A stretch of 64,000 nucleotides of DNA. Origin: Silurus meridionalis. Its lineage: Eukaryota; Chordata; Actinopteri; Siluriformes; Siluridae. The stretch spans positions 10,566,108-10,630,107 of the forward strand of contig NC_060886.1 of the NCBI RefSeq assembly GCF_014805685.1. The letters run 5' to 3'. Positions 38,430 through 51,347 of this stretch are shown one piece after another. Both the position numbers and the translations under genes were made by a program. The notes beneath the pieces were generated by a model, which saw only the letters and a list, made by a program, of their open reading frames with translations, did not search any database and was not told where the DNA came from. How positions within the stretch are numbered: the first letter of the stretch is position 1; each line of letters starts with the position of its first letter.

Positions 38430-38818
38430 CAGTGGTCCCCAACTTTTTTAAACCACGGACACCTTTCACGCGATTTTTTTTGCATGGGCCGGAGGAGAGT
38501 CACACGCATAACTAAACACAATATTGTGCACATTATATTACATACTGTATACATATTATATGATTTAATGATCAATTTAAGTATTAAATATATAATAAAA
38601 ATTAGCTCAACTCACCACAATGCAGAATCAGTGGGAGCTTAATTTATGAATGCATAGAAAAAAGACTGCTTTACAACTTAACAGGTAAAGGGAAATTGGC
38701 ATAGGCAGAATTGTTTAAAAATGTGAAAGTCAATAAAATGGAAATAAAATAAGTAAAAACTTTTTTATTATTTTTGTGTGGCCTGGTACCAAATGATATT
38801 GGTGGTTTGGGACCCTTG
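38430..38818. mobile_element. Short hAT-type element
   Basis: Begins CAGTGGTCCCCAACTTTTTT and AACCACGGAC and ends GGTGGTTTGGGACCCTTG, an imperfect inverted repeat typical of a fish hAT group. The flanking octamers ACCTATGT and GCCTATAT agree at six of eight bases. It is non-coding. Confidence 0.72.
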
Positions 38819-39686
38819 GCCTATATGAAGTGGACTAGTTGTACCAATATTTATTATCAATAGTTGTTTAAAATGCCCAAAAACTAAGACTTCTGTTGAA
38901 AATGCCTTGCAGTATTTTGTACAATGTAATAGTAGAAATCTACCCAAAAAATGTAACATTTTGGCACAGGTATAACCGTGGGTCATATTTATCAGTGTTG
39001 CCTAATGATAACATCCAATTTATAATAAACGACCATATCCTGTCCAATTACAAGTTACAAAAAATATATTATGTGTCTTCCTTTAGTAAAAGTCATTGCA
39101 TCTCTAAATGTATGCACAAATATTACTTAAATATTACTATAAGGTCCTGGAAAAGGAACTGCTTCTGCCTTGCTTCATACCTGTATCATCAGGTCAGCAC
39201 TGGCTATATATTACTTAACTATCATTTATCTAAATGATGTTTCCTGTGGCTGTATATTTATACAGTATATCTCATGCAGACTATAAGCAGGTGGTTGCAG
39301 GCACATGTTAGGAAAGACATCACTGCTGCTTTAAATTGCATCAGTAGTCTAGTAGTGGCTATGCTGTTCTCTGTTTGCTCATGCTACAGATAAAAGGGGA
39401 GTAAGGCCCTTTGTACAAGATAGATGACTGGAGGCAATCTCATTTAGGCCTGTCGATTGGGGATGGTGATTCCTTGTGCAGTAGCTGACTACAAGTCAGC
39501 GGGGCCTGACATCGAACAAAGCTGGAGCACGTACACAACATACACACGTCCTCCTTAATCTCTTTCTCTTCTCTCTTGTAGAATTTATTTTTAAATAGTG
39601 CTGAAAGGTCACTTTCGCGTCCTGTGTATGATAAAGAAATCACATGTCCTGAAGAACTATTCCTCTGTTTTTGCTTTCTTCATTTT

Positions 39687-39772
<86 letters not shown>

Positions 39773-40615
39773 GATATAACATGAATTGTTATTATTAATT
39801 AGAGGCATTTAAATTTTTTTTTTTTTAGCAGTAAATAAGACAAATGAGTATGTGTGTTGGTGGGTGTGTGTGTATGTGTGTGTGTGTGTGTGTGTGATGG
39901 GTCAGTCAACTTCATCATTCCTCTAAACTAAATGTAGTCTAAACCTCTCTGTGCAATGTTGCTATTTATCCTCCACAGTAATCCCTCTAATACCTAATTA
40001 CTGCATATCCCCCACCGCTGATGCGTATCAATGATACTTCGTATGATTTACACTCCTGTGAGCTTAAATCAAACCTGACCGACACATTTACTCACTACCT
40101 CTGTGCATTACAGTAAGTAATCATTGTACTCTATTTAATGGAGTTGGCTTTCCCAAACCGAAGAGACACATAACTCATGCTGTAAGCTTTATTTTGATTA
40201 AATGCATCTCAAATGCACATTTCTTTTGTATTAATAAGGCAGGCCTGTGTATAGTTCTGAGATCATGGCTCTCGTGTTGATTTGTGTAACTGCTAATGAA
40301 CACCGCGTGGACGCCTCTGTGGACTTATAGCTGGGCAGGACTGGAGCTGATTTGTGTCCTTTAGCCTTGTTCATACATCAATCCAGCAGAAATACATTTT
40401 CTAGGCTCTAGGCTGATGAGGTTGATGTAAAAGGAGGATATGCTGCCCAGGCCACCTTTCTGCTACCCCGACAGACCGATTAGCGCATGTGAGAGTCAAG
40501 CTGTTGAACTCACCTTAAGAGCTAAAAAAGTATTTGATCCTCATGCTAAGTTTTATACCTCTTGCCATATTGCTAGTGTGCGGTAATTAGGGTGGGGCCA
40601 AATGCTATACACATA

Positions 40616-40650
<35 letters not shown>
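38819..40650. other. Non-coding stretch with CT, GT and AT microsatellites
   Basis: A (CT)n run lies at 39687-39770 with one TA interruption, GT-rich DNA at about 39856-39896, and a joined (GT)n(AT)n at about 40617-40650. No gene recognised. Confidence 0.55.
39687..39770. repeat. (CT)n microsatellite
   Basis: About 42 units with a single interruption near 39735. It is a homopyrimidine tract with mirror symmetry, hence triplex-capable. Confidence 0.95.
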
Positions 40651-41192
40651 TTATTTTTAAAATAAATAAGCCACACCTGTCTATAACTAATGTAGTTTAC
40701 ACAGGCTTTAACGGAAGACACGTTACACACGGTGTAACGGGTGAAATATGTTGCGCTTCCTTTAGGAGCATAGCGGTATTTTGGGAATAGCTTGCCAGAA
40801 GTGAGCTCTCCCTTCACCCTGACTCAATGCGTTACAACGGCTTGTATCTAAACAGTAGCTGACCAAGAAAGTCATTGTTCACTGTCTTCCTCCTTCCTTT
40901 TACAACTATTTCTCTCAGGAGTTTATCTTTTGGCATCGTCGCGGGTTTAAAAATCACCCGATGGAAGTTTTTTCTCCCGAAGCCGTGCAGCTCAGAACAC
41001 AGGTGAGGTGTGTTTTTTCCTTTCCTTAGCAAATTTCATTGGTCTAATGTTATGGGGTTCAGTTTTTTGGCTTGAAGTTTGTGAAACCAGGAAAAACCCA
41101 GAAAAAAATGTATTAATTAGCCGCTTCGTTGTTTAAGCCGCGGGGTTCAAAACGTGGGAAAAAAGTAGCGGCTTATAGTCCGAAAAATACGG
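40651..41192 (-). mobile_element. Pogo/Tigger-type element, minus strand, truncated
   Basis: Minus-strand relative of 15471-16230. Its start, CCGTATTTTTCGGACTATAA, is at 41192, next to TA at 41193-41194. The other terminus has been lost in the GT/AT microsatellite at 40617-40650. A minus frame (40832-41032) contains MPKDKLLREIVVKGRRKTVN then NDFLGQLLFRYK. The same segment appears, broken, in the 15471 copy and is probably a relic of the parental protein's start. Confidence 0.85.
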
Positions 41193-41194
41193 TA

Positions 41195-41891
41195 GTTGTT
41201 CTTTGATTTAATTGAAAGTAAGGACATGCTAACCAGTTACAAACAATCTGTTTGATCATCACTATGCTCAGAACATCGCATCTGTCTGTTGTAATCTACA
41301 GGATGTAAAGATGCTACTTCAAGCTTATTGCAGAAAACAGTAGGTTTTGTTGTGCCCTTCCTCCACTGCTCTCATTAATCTCACAGCTCCAAGTGCACTT
41401 TTTTGACAGAATCAAAGGCTGTGTCCTAAACAAAACAACACACATCTTATAAGTATGACAACAGTAGTATAATTAAGTACAGTACAGTACAGTACTGTGC
41501 ACTTGAGGAATGTGGTCTAAGGATTACAGTAGTGATAAGATCATAAAATTCTATAGAGTACGTCAGTGTGATTTGTTTCAGCAACTGAGTAGCAGATAAA
41601 AGACAAAGCCCTTTTAAATGTGCATGTTTTATCTTCTGCCAGCTGATTAGCATTTACTGTTCCTGCCTGTGCAATGCTTATTTATCAAAAACAACATATT
41701 ACTTATTCGATGCTATAATCACACAGTTCAGCTTTAACGTAATAACTTTTCAATAAATTTTCAGATCTACAACGATCACCTGAGATTAAGACAACACAGG
41801 TCAGACATTATCCAACTAGCAAACGTTTTCAAGCTAAACATCTCCACAATTACGCCTTTATACAAATCCCACATTAGGAATTGATCAGAAA
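41195..41891. other. Non-coding stretch, nothing recognised
   Basis: Contains a short (GTACA)n-like run near 41476-41496 and otherwise AT-rich unique-looking DNA. Confidence 0.5.
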
Positions 41892-41940
41892 AGATAGATG
41901 GATGGATGGATGGATAGATGGATGGATGGATGGATGGATG

Positions 41941-41986
<46 letters not shown>
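41892..41986. repeat. (GATG)n/(GATA)n microsatellite
   Basis: Mixed GATG units followed by pure GATA units, read directly. Confidence 0.95.
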
Positions 41987-42124
41987 ATTATTTTTGTTTT
42001 CACCATCTTTAAAATCAGCTGTAGGGCTAAAAGCTTTTTGACCACTTCATCTTTGTAGGCTTTTTAAAAGAAAGATGCTTTATGCTTGTCACATGTATAT
42101 TACATTGAATTCTTTTTTCACCTT

Positions 42125-42250
42125 CCCACAGCATCTCTAGGGCACAAAGGTTTAAGGGCCTTAAGAGTGGCAGTTTAGTGATACTAGGGCTTGAACCACT
42201 GACCTTCCGATCAGTAACCCAGAGCCTTTAACCACTGAACTACGACTTTC
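42125..42250 (-). mobile_element. tRNA-derived SINE fragment
   Basis: The minus strand reads TCGTAGTTCAGTGGTTAAAG, GCTCTGGGTTACTGATCGGA, AGGTCAGTGGTTCAAGCCCT, followed by a body with ACTGCCACTCTTAAGGCCCT. The TGGTTCAAGCCC segment resembles a B box of a tRNA promoter and the head an A box. This matches a widespread teleost tRNA-derived SINE as I know it. No 3' tail is defined. Confidence 0.65.
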
Positions 42251-42580
42251 TCTTTGAACATCCCAGTCTACATTTATTCCCAGATTTTTTGTTTTTGCTG
42301 TAATAACCTCCAGCTTTCTGTGAAGGCTTTCCACTAGACTCTGTTAGTTCACAGTTATTGTTCCAGTTCATCCAGGTGTGGTCAGGGCTCTGTGCTGGAC
42401 ACTTGAGATCACACCAAACTTAGAGAACAATGGTTCCAGTGAAGCTAGTGAATATCCAGTGAAACTGTAATATTATTGCATGCAAACACATTCTGTACAG
42501 TTGTGTCACTCCAAACTTGTAGAAACAGTTTTGATCAAACCCACATATGGCTATGATAGTCAGGTTTCCACAACATTTTA
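42251..42580. mobile_element. Tc1/mariner-type fragment
   Basis: Antisense transposase-like words (TCCAGCTTTCTGTGAAGGCT, TTCCACTAGACTCTG, GTGGTCAGGGCTCTGTGCTG) and a right side ACATATGGCTATGATAGTCA GG as in the 19182 copy. Neither terminus is intact. Confidence 0.65.
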
Positions 42581-45556
42581 ATAAATATACTTTCTTTGAT
42601 GACATTCATGTACTTTATCTGAGCTGATATAGACACATAAATAACTACTCTTACAGGATTGTCTTTGTGGCTCACAGCTTGACCAGGAACATCAGATTAT
42701 ACAGCATTTTAATCCCATTCTAAACTCTAATATAGTTTTTATTGCCCTTTATGGTGTGTGGATGCTTGTTTTTGTGCTATAGGCTTGAATGATGAATCAC
42801 TACTTTCTTACATTATGAATCTGGATCAATGTCGCTCTTCGGTTTATAACTTGACATAGCTTGGTGTGGCCACTTGATGGCATCTTTGTTGCCCTTACCA
42901 AATACAGGCACCATTTCTCCAGTGCCTGAATTGTGTTCATTTTTACTTCTTTCTATTTGTAACCTTTTTCATGCATTCCAAAATCCTCTGCTGCATAAAC
43001 CTTCCATCATATATGTTATTTTCTATTCAAACTATAAACACAAGGACAAACAGATAATCATATAATCCAAGCTGTTACAACATGCCACTTTATTCACCGA
43101 ATGCTTCAGTTGTGACCCAGTAATATATTCTGGATGTAAAGTTTGTGGTTTGTAACTTTTAATATAATGGCTGTTACAGGGTTTCATTCCTCACATTGAC
43201 AGGAAAATACATCCAAGAAATGGCTATTAGGTGCAGTATTCACGTTGGTCCTGTGTTTCTTGGAGCACAAGTCTTGTAGTCAGATGTGTTCTCGATCTCC
43301 CCCTTGTGGCTGGATTGTAGTACAGCATCACAATAGACATGATTGATTAATGCCCTTGAACCAAACGCAAGCCAACAGCATAAAGTGCACAAGTACTCAG
43401 GTATGAAGCTGGCAAAAGGGATTTAAATAGTTCTTTCTCAGCCAGTAAATGGCACTGTGTCACGTATAGGGTTTTATTATATGAGCAAAGATGGCTGGTT
43501 CATAAAAAAAAAGTAATAACAATATTATGCAAAAATAATTCTGTTTATTGTGTGTTATATAAACAGTTCCTGTTATTAAAATACATTACAGATTTTATAG
43601 GTTTTGTACAGCTTTTGGACAGAGTTCTCCTTTTGTTTTTGTTACGAAAAACATGGAAGAAATCACTGTAACTGCACAGTGGGTTGGTTAATACTGGGTA
43701 AAGCAGCCGGGTTGCTTTGATGCTGAAGCTTTTGCTGTCATTATGTAAAAAACATAGAAGAGGAAAATTGTGTGCTGCTGCTCTGATCCTGGATGGAACA
43801 GACCATAATAGTGGCAAATTGTTTGTCATTCCTGAGCCAGCGATTCTAGCTGACTCGTTGCTCTAAAGCCTTATGCAATTCCGAAAAGGCCTTAAAGTAA
43901 TGCTTGTATTCAGTATAGAGCTTGTAATTTGTCTATATTCAGGTGGCACGTCTGTAAATGTGTCTAGTTTTATTACAAATGACAAAGCTGATATCCACTA
44001 GTTTTGTGTATAAGCATACAAATTTGACAGTATTAAGGTACATAAATAATTCTCCCCTGTCATCTTTTGTATTTTCAGCTGAAGCTCTGCTGAAAGCTCT
44101 TATGGAAAGTATACCAGTGTTGAATATGCACAAGTTGCTACACAAACACCAGCTGACACGAAGCAGATTTTCTCTTCTTTATATTCACATCCTACAGTCA
44201 GGAATAGAGATTGTGAGGTGTGTTGAGGTCACATGACATGTAACATATGAATAAATTAATTCGTCTAAATCAACCACACAATTGAGTATCTGATTGGGCA
44301 CTGTATTTTTAACTTCTTGGATTTTTCCTCACAGAAGATTTACTTGAATATCAGTAATATGTATAGGGATACACCAGCCAATTTCTATATGTTCCTATAA
44401 ATGCAATATAAACTCCTCCTCTTGGCCAATCAGTGAATCCATGAAAATTCTCTAGCTTCTCTTAACTCTTCGACATCCACACACAACCTGCCTTCTAACC
44501 CTCTTCTTCTGCAATATGACTAGAATGGGGGGTCGGCCTTCTGTTCTAAAGCAACTCACCTGTGCAACTCCTAGATTTTCTTTTGTCCTTAGTAACTGTG
44601 CGGATTATATTTTTAGAAACAAAACCAACTACATTTGTTAGAAACTATCCCAAGTCCCTCACACATATGTTGAAGCAACAATGATCTCAAGTGTGTAGCT
44701 GAGGACCTGTCAGAGGCAGAATTGACACATTATGCTGCAAATGGTGGCATTATATTAATGTATATTTTGACAGTGTTTTCTTAGGGTATAATAGTACAGA
44801 ATATATATAACATAAAAAGAAAAACTGATTGACTCTTTAGTCAAAGCCCACTACATGTTTAAATGTGTTTGCAGCACAAGATATGTTATCTGGAATACTA
44901 AATGATACATATACAGAGAGTGGGAGTATTGTGATATATAGATTTTGGATTTGAATTTGGATGATGATGGCCTGAGAATGAATGGTAATCATGTGTGTGC
45001 TTAGAAATTGACCATATTTAAGAGCTCATTATTGCTGGAATAAACACTGCAGCTACATTCTCCTTGTTTTCCAGACTTGGTTTTGGTTTGGTCTAGTTTT
45101 GGCCACGCTCTGTCTCTCTCTGATTGCCTTGATTCGACACTAAACTACATTGAGTTCAGCAAAACATTAAAACAGATTATTGTAATGCTGTAATATAATG
45201 TATACATAGCGCTTGGTTTGAGATCAGTACTCTAGCCCATGGACATCACAAGATATTGTCAGGTTTACATACATACATACAGCCGTATTAGTAATTGGTT
45301 GCTTACTGTTTTTGCTAAATAAAATGCAGATTTGGTTGAGGCCTTTCACATTTACAGCTTAAACCCTGTTTGGAGTGTGTGCTGTGCTGGTGCAAGGTGA
45401 TGCAACATTCAGGACGTTCTGAGGCTAGTGGACATGATATTTGTTTTATGATATTGCTTATGATTTTCACTTCACTAGTTGTCATGAATGTTAATGGCAT
45501 TTCAGCCTCCAGGTTTTTTTCGAAAAGCTTTTCTACATTTTATTATTTGTATTAGT
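42581..45556. other. 3 kb non-coding stretch
   Basis: No gene recognised. A frame at 43958-44236 includes a TATTTTCAG acceptor-like site before 44080 but has no donor or domain I can support. Confidence 0.45.
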
Positions 45557-45638
<82 letters not shown>

Positions 45639-45650
45639 TTCCTTTCTTTT
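45557..45650. repeat. (TTTC)n microsatellite
   Basis: About 23 TTTC units with a few CC variants at the right end. It is homopyrimidine. Confidence 0.95.
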
Positions 45651-47994
45651 AATTTCTTCCTTCTACATATAATTTAAACTTATAAACATATATGGTATAA
45701 TTTTGTTTTCAGTTCACAGTGTAGTCTAACTGACTTAATGCACATTTTCCACTACTTGCAGCACTTTCTCAGTGTCTTTAAAAGCACAAATGCAAAAAAT
45801 TAATAGCACCTTTGAACAACGGCAAGTCTAATTCATTTTCATCACCTGCCTTTTACACACCACAAATTTACTGTCACAAGTGGCTTCTTTTTGTAAGCTA
45901 AAAAGGCAAGGTTATGAAAAAATAATCATCAGGAGACATTTTATGACTTTAAATTCCTTCCTTTCATTTGATTTCTTTGAGTCTGGCAGTTTCATTGTGT
46001 TACAATAGCATTTTCTGCAGACATTGAATTAGAACTGCAAGATCTATAATGATATTACTAAAATGCATTACTTTTTAACCTGATCCCTGAGCTTTTTTTA
46101 TATACATTTTTCTGCTTTTCCACTTTTTCAACTGCCAATGTGCAAAAGGCCTCATATACAATTGTACATTCTTAAATCAACATAATTGATACTGTATATA
46201 TGGAGATTATATGCTAAATATCGAGACTTTTGTAATGAAGCGTTTGCATCTCAAGCCATTAGAATTGAGGGTATATTTATTTTTGAATGGAGGTACAGTA
46301 GTAGGTTTAAGGAAATCAGGCAACAATTACCTCAAATTTGTGTCATCTTTCAAGCATGCACACACTGTGTCTCTCCACCAAAAATCCCAAAGGGAAAAGG
46401 CTGATCAAAGCTTGCTTAGTGTTAATGGGGTCAGTTGTAATCAGTTCTGTCCTCATCATCTCATTAGCTCATAATAAGCCATGTGCAACAGCCACACCTT
46501 CTCAAAATGTCTGCTCATCACACTCGGCTATTCTCTAGGCTTCTGTTAATTCAGTCTGTTGGTTTCCTTCCTATTTCTATTACTGAGTCTGAATGACTTG
46601 CACAGAAATGTTCTGGATAATTTTATTCTATTTTTCATGCACAAGCATTGTTTCTGCTTGAGATCATACCGGTGAAAGAGAGAGAGAGAGAGAGAGAAAA
46701 CATTATCTTAAACATACTGTGTCAGAACTGCCAAATGTAAAAAAAAAAATGAATGGAAGGTTCTCTGTTTATTGCAATTCTCTCTCTCTCTCTCTCTAAG
46801 ATTGTATGTGTTTGTGTGAGTTGATGTGCGAGTCCTGTAGCTCTGTGCTCCCCTTCAGCATTTATTTCACTCGACTCTATCTGATTACAGCCGGTACAGG
46901 AAGCAGGCTGCATGTGCACACTGTGGCGTGTCAGTGCAGTATAATCCAATAGAAAAAAAAAGCCAGAGGCTTTACTTCCTGTGCATTTGCTTATCTCCTC
47001 ATTGTGCAGGGTAATTTGTGGACTAATTGGAATTCTGTGCAGTAAAAAGACAAGAGAGCAAAGATTATAAAATGTGTTCTGTGTCATCATTTGAATGTCA
47101 GGGAATCAGCCTCTGGTAAACTGGGAGAAGAATTCTGTTCAATTCCTCTTCAAGGTTCTTCGTTGTCATTTTGTTCTTCATAATGTCACATCATTTTTTG
47201 ACAACTTTTAATCCTGGAATAATAATCTGTCTTGTCTTTGATCACCAAAGGCACTACAGCGTGTTCGAATGGCTACAATTTTGTTCTCAGGTGAAGGTAA
47301 AAGAAGCCTTGTCACCTGAATCAAATGAACATTTCCCTTCCCTTGGGTTTTCTCTTTTGGCCCAGTGAGAGCGTTTCATGTCTCCTGGGCTTCTACTACA
47401 GGATTAGAGTCACCGTTTCTCTATCTCTCACGCACACACAGGGGAAAAATGGGACTTTCCAGGAGAAGCATCAGCTACTTGATATTCACAGCTCTGTACA
47501 GGGCTTCTCTTTTTATGCTCTGCTGCTGACGGGACACTTTCAGAGACTGCATACTTAAAACAGGATCAAAGGATAGAAAGACATGGGCTGAATTCCAAAG
47601 CGCACTCAGGCTCCCAGTCTGCCGGGGAATTAAATTCAGGAAAAAAACCCTCTCATGCTTCCTCTCTTGCTTGCTCACTTGCTCAGGCCCCATGCTGTGG
47701 GTAATGGATTGTAATATGTGGTGCTCTTACCTCTTGTCATGGAGCACTGCTCTCTTGCTTGTGTTGTGACTGTACAGTGAGCTGGGGGCATATTGGTCAT
47801 TCCAGCCTGAGGTAAAACAGCAGGGAGGCCTCTTAGATTGAAATGGCATTTTAGTTTATAAGGGCGGTATCATTTGTTTAAGGTATTTGTGTGTTGCACA
47901 ATAGTGACTCAGACATTTGCGCAGCTGGGATATGAGAATTATAGCATGTTCCCCAGTAAAAAATTATCATTGTTATCATTGTTTAATTATCTTC
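45651..47994. other. 2.3 kb non-coding stretch
   Basis: Short (GA)n at about 46676-46696 and (TC)n at about 46781-46798. The segment 46400-46545 looks unique and could be conserved. No gene recognised. Confidence 0.45.
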
Positions 47995-48235
47995 AGCACC
48001 TGCTTTTTCATGGTCATGGTTGCAGAAGGCACTGGGCATGCTATACCACTCCATCAGTCCTTCTAGCACCTTGTGCACACACATACACACATTCATTTTC
48101 ACTTATGGTACTTTAACACAGTCAGTTCATCTACTGGCATGTTCATAAGAGGTTTGAAGAGAACCGGAAAACCCTGAGGAAAACCCACATGAACACACAG
48201 AATTCCACATAGGTAGTAAGCCGAAGAATGAACGA
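47995..48235. repeat. Teleost interspersed repeat fragment
   Basis: GGTCATGGTTGCAGAAGGC near the left, then ATCTACTGGCATGTTCATAA, GAGAACCGGAAAACCCTGAG, AAAACCCACATGAACACAC and GAATTCCACATAGGTAGTAA. This is a diverged copy of a very common fish repeat whose consensus has GGAAACCCACATG and CTCCACACAGACAGTAAC wording. Class uncertain. Confidence 0.65.
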
Positions 48236-48424
48236 ACATGGAGGATTGAGACAGCAACTTGTACATGCTTTTCTAGATTCATCATGACTTCCTGTGCATC
48301 TCACAGGATTAGTTTGCATTTTAAATGATAATAAAAAAATGAAGTTGGCTGACAGTAAACATTTATTTACATTTATAATCCTTAATTTGTGATTTAGATT
48401 AAGTTTCATTATTTAGTTATTGGT

Positions 48425-48560
48425 CAGTGTCGGATAAAATTCCTGTCCTTGAGTAAAAATACAAATGCTTTGTTTAAATATAACTCCAGTAAAAGCAAAA
48501 GTACTTATTTTCCATTACTACTCGAGTTGACCATTAAAAGTTGTTGTTTTTGAATGGACT
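48425..48560. repeat. Teleost interspersed repeat fragment (AAAGTACTT type)
   Basis: GTCAGTGTCGGATAAAATTC, CTTGAGTAAAAATACAAATG, CCAGTAAAAGCAAAAGTACT and ACTACTCGAGTTGACC resemble a common fish repeat built of AGTAAAAGTAC words. Termini are not defined. Confidence 0.5.
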
Positions 48561-51287
48561 TGAGTGTCAAAAGCTGATCTATCCAAATTATATTTTTATC
48601 ATTTAAATCATTCATTCCCCATGTAAGATAAGTAAAAGGTTTTCTATTAAATGACACAATGAGAGAATCCTTACTCTGTAGAAAGTCTTACCAGAACCTT
48701 GGTAAGCCTATATATATATATGTGGGCACTTCAATTAAGTATGGAACAGCATGTTTTTTTTCTGAAATGTGGTAGAGTAAAAAGATTACAATGATTACAA
48801 TAATACAGTAACATTTTCTAAACTTTAAAATGCAGTAGCAAATTACATACGTTTTAAAGGCAGCTGTTAAATGCAAGAAGAAATGTGCTCAAGTATTTGC
48901 TAAAGTTTGTGCCTTCATCATGACTGTTAAATCTCATAAGTGTTGTGGGTGTGTGGCTCTATTAGTGCTTCATGTAAAACTACCTTACAGTACAGTACAG
49001 TATAATGCCACTCACCATGATATTTTCATTCGGAGGCTGAAGAGTGAAGAGAGACTTAAAAATGCACAGAAACTAACCACAGACTTACAAATACTAGTAT
49101 TGTTAGCTATAGTAATGAATATTTGAATAAATAAGTATTTATGGTAGATCGGACGGCGAGTGAAGGGGGAGAGGGATCTTTTAAAGAGGACAGATTAAGA
49201 GGAAACAGGTGCAGGTGATTGATAGGAGGGAGAGGCTAAACGAGAGCGTTAAGCGTTGGGGGGGGTGTGACTGGTGGTTCTCTGACAAGTACTATACTGT
49301 TATAGTATACCCTATGCAATCTATTGTGAGCAAAAGCTGCTTACTGCTGTGCTGAAGAGTGTGTTATTAAATCAATATTGAACCACTGTTACTTTTATAT
49401 AATGGTGTACAAACCAAGAAATAAATATAAATGAATACTTAGTATGGCCAAATATTTTGTAAATTTATGATCTGTTAATAACAATAGTTTTTTCAAAAAG
49501 AATTTACAGCTGGTATAACTTGATATGTCGCTAGGCAAGGCAACATATAAGCTGGTAAGTGCAATAATGATTTTATTGTAACGATCTTTTGCTAGAATTA
49601 AAATATATTTTAAAGCAGAGTGATTTAAACTGTGAAATGGTGCAATGTTCTTTCACTACTTATCAGCACTCTTGGAACACTACTTGTACAATCAAATTTG
49701 TGGACTGGAACTAACTGCTGAATAAAAAAGTGCAGTGTGCATGGCTACTAATTCTTAGCTTCCTCATATGGCTGCACTTGGACAACTTTAATGTGTTTAT
49801 TAGCGTAGCTTTTAATGTTAGAATGTGTGTTTAAAAGGGTGCATGTTGTAATTAGTGTCACCTAGAGCTTTGCATTATGTTTAATTTTAGTTGAGTTTTC
49901 TGAATACAGTTCCCCACAGACTCACCGAGTAACTTGAATCGTATTTAATGTGTACCAGAAATATCTGAAAACTCAAACCACAATTAAAAATGTGGTTTCT
50001 TCTCGAGATTTACTTAATACATTAGAAATTTGTCAATTTTTTCTATTTCTGAACTACAAATAGTTCAGTGTGTCAGAATAGTGTGTTTAAATGTGACTTC
50101 CTGTAACAAACACAAAATTGTATTTTGCATTTAGAACAATATTTGTAAGATTGATTTGCCAGATAAGTTAATGCAAAAAAAAGGAAGCTGTGAGTTTCTC
50201 TCATGACCTAATTTGGAAATAAAGAGACCACATAATTTGTGAGACTCATGTCTTAAGATAGATCACTAGAACTTTAGTCATTGCATGGTACAGATACACA
50301 GCAGTGAAATGCAGTTTCGCATGATGGATACGGTCAGAATTGTGCAAATAAATAAGTAAAAACATGTACAACAATATATAAGTTGTCTGTGGAGAGTATG
50401 TGCAGAAGCTGTTGTGGAAAAAAACATAAGAAATTTATATTGATTACATTTATCTGACAAAAACACCTCGTCTTTTAATGTTTTTGAGACACATGCGTGT
50501 TTCTTTTGATTTTATTCAGCAAACTAGTTACAAGGTAAAAATGCAAGAATTGGACAGTGAATGAGAAGTTTCTGTGAACCGTGTCCAAACTTGACATTTT
50601 TACTCTAACAGAAGAACTTATATAAGACGGAAAACAGGAGAGATGATGTTAGCGGACTGCCACACATCCACTATCAAACATGTTGGAAGCTGGTTTAGAG
50701 ATGTTTTAGAGCAAAAAAAGTTTGGAGAATTATTCTAAGTGAAAGAATAATGGTCCAATATGGCTACCATTCCATATTCAACACCTTGAAATTCAATTTG
50801 GACTGCGGCTAATTAGAACCAATTTTACCATAGTTTGCACATGTGCTCTTGGTCTTGTTAGTTTAGAGTTTGTTGCACAAAAGGTACATGCAGGTGTCTC
50901 TCAAAAGTGAAAAAAATGTCTAGGTGTATGCATGTATGTTTTAGGGATGTAACATACACAAAGTTCACGGTTCGGTTCTGTTATAGATTTCGGTACAGTT
51001 AGGGAAAAGAAATGCATTAACATGCAATGCATTTTATTAACACAGTATACTATAAACATTTCTGAACATCAGTATTTACATTTTTAAAACAATTTTAAAT
51101 GAAATGCCTTATTTAAATAATATATAAAATAATATTTAATACATTTTATAAAAATCATTTTATAGTAATCAAATAGTTTGATAAATAATTAATAAATATA
51201 TTAAAATTTAATAAATGGAAAAATGTAATTAAATAGTTTTAAATTGTTAGAGCCCATTTGGGTAATACAGATGTGTTTATGTATGTA

Positions 51288-51347
<60 letters not shown>

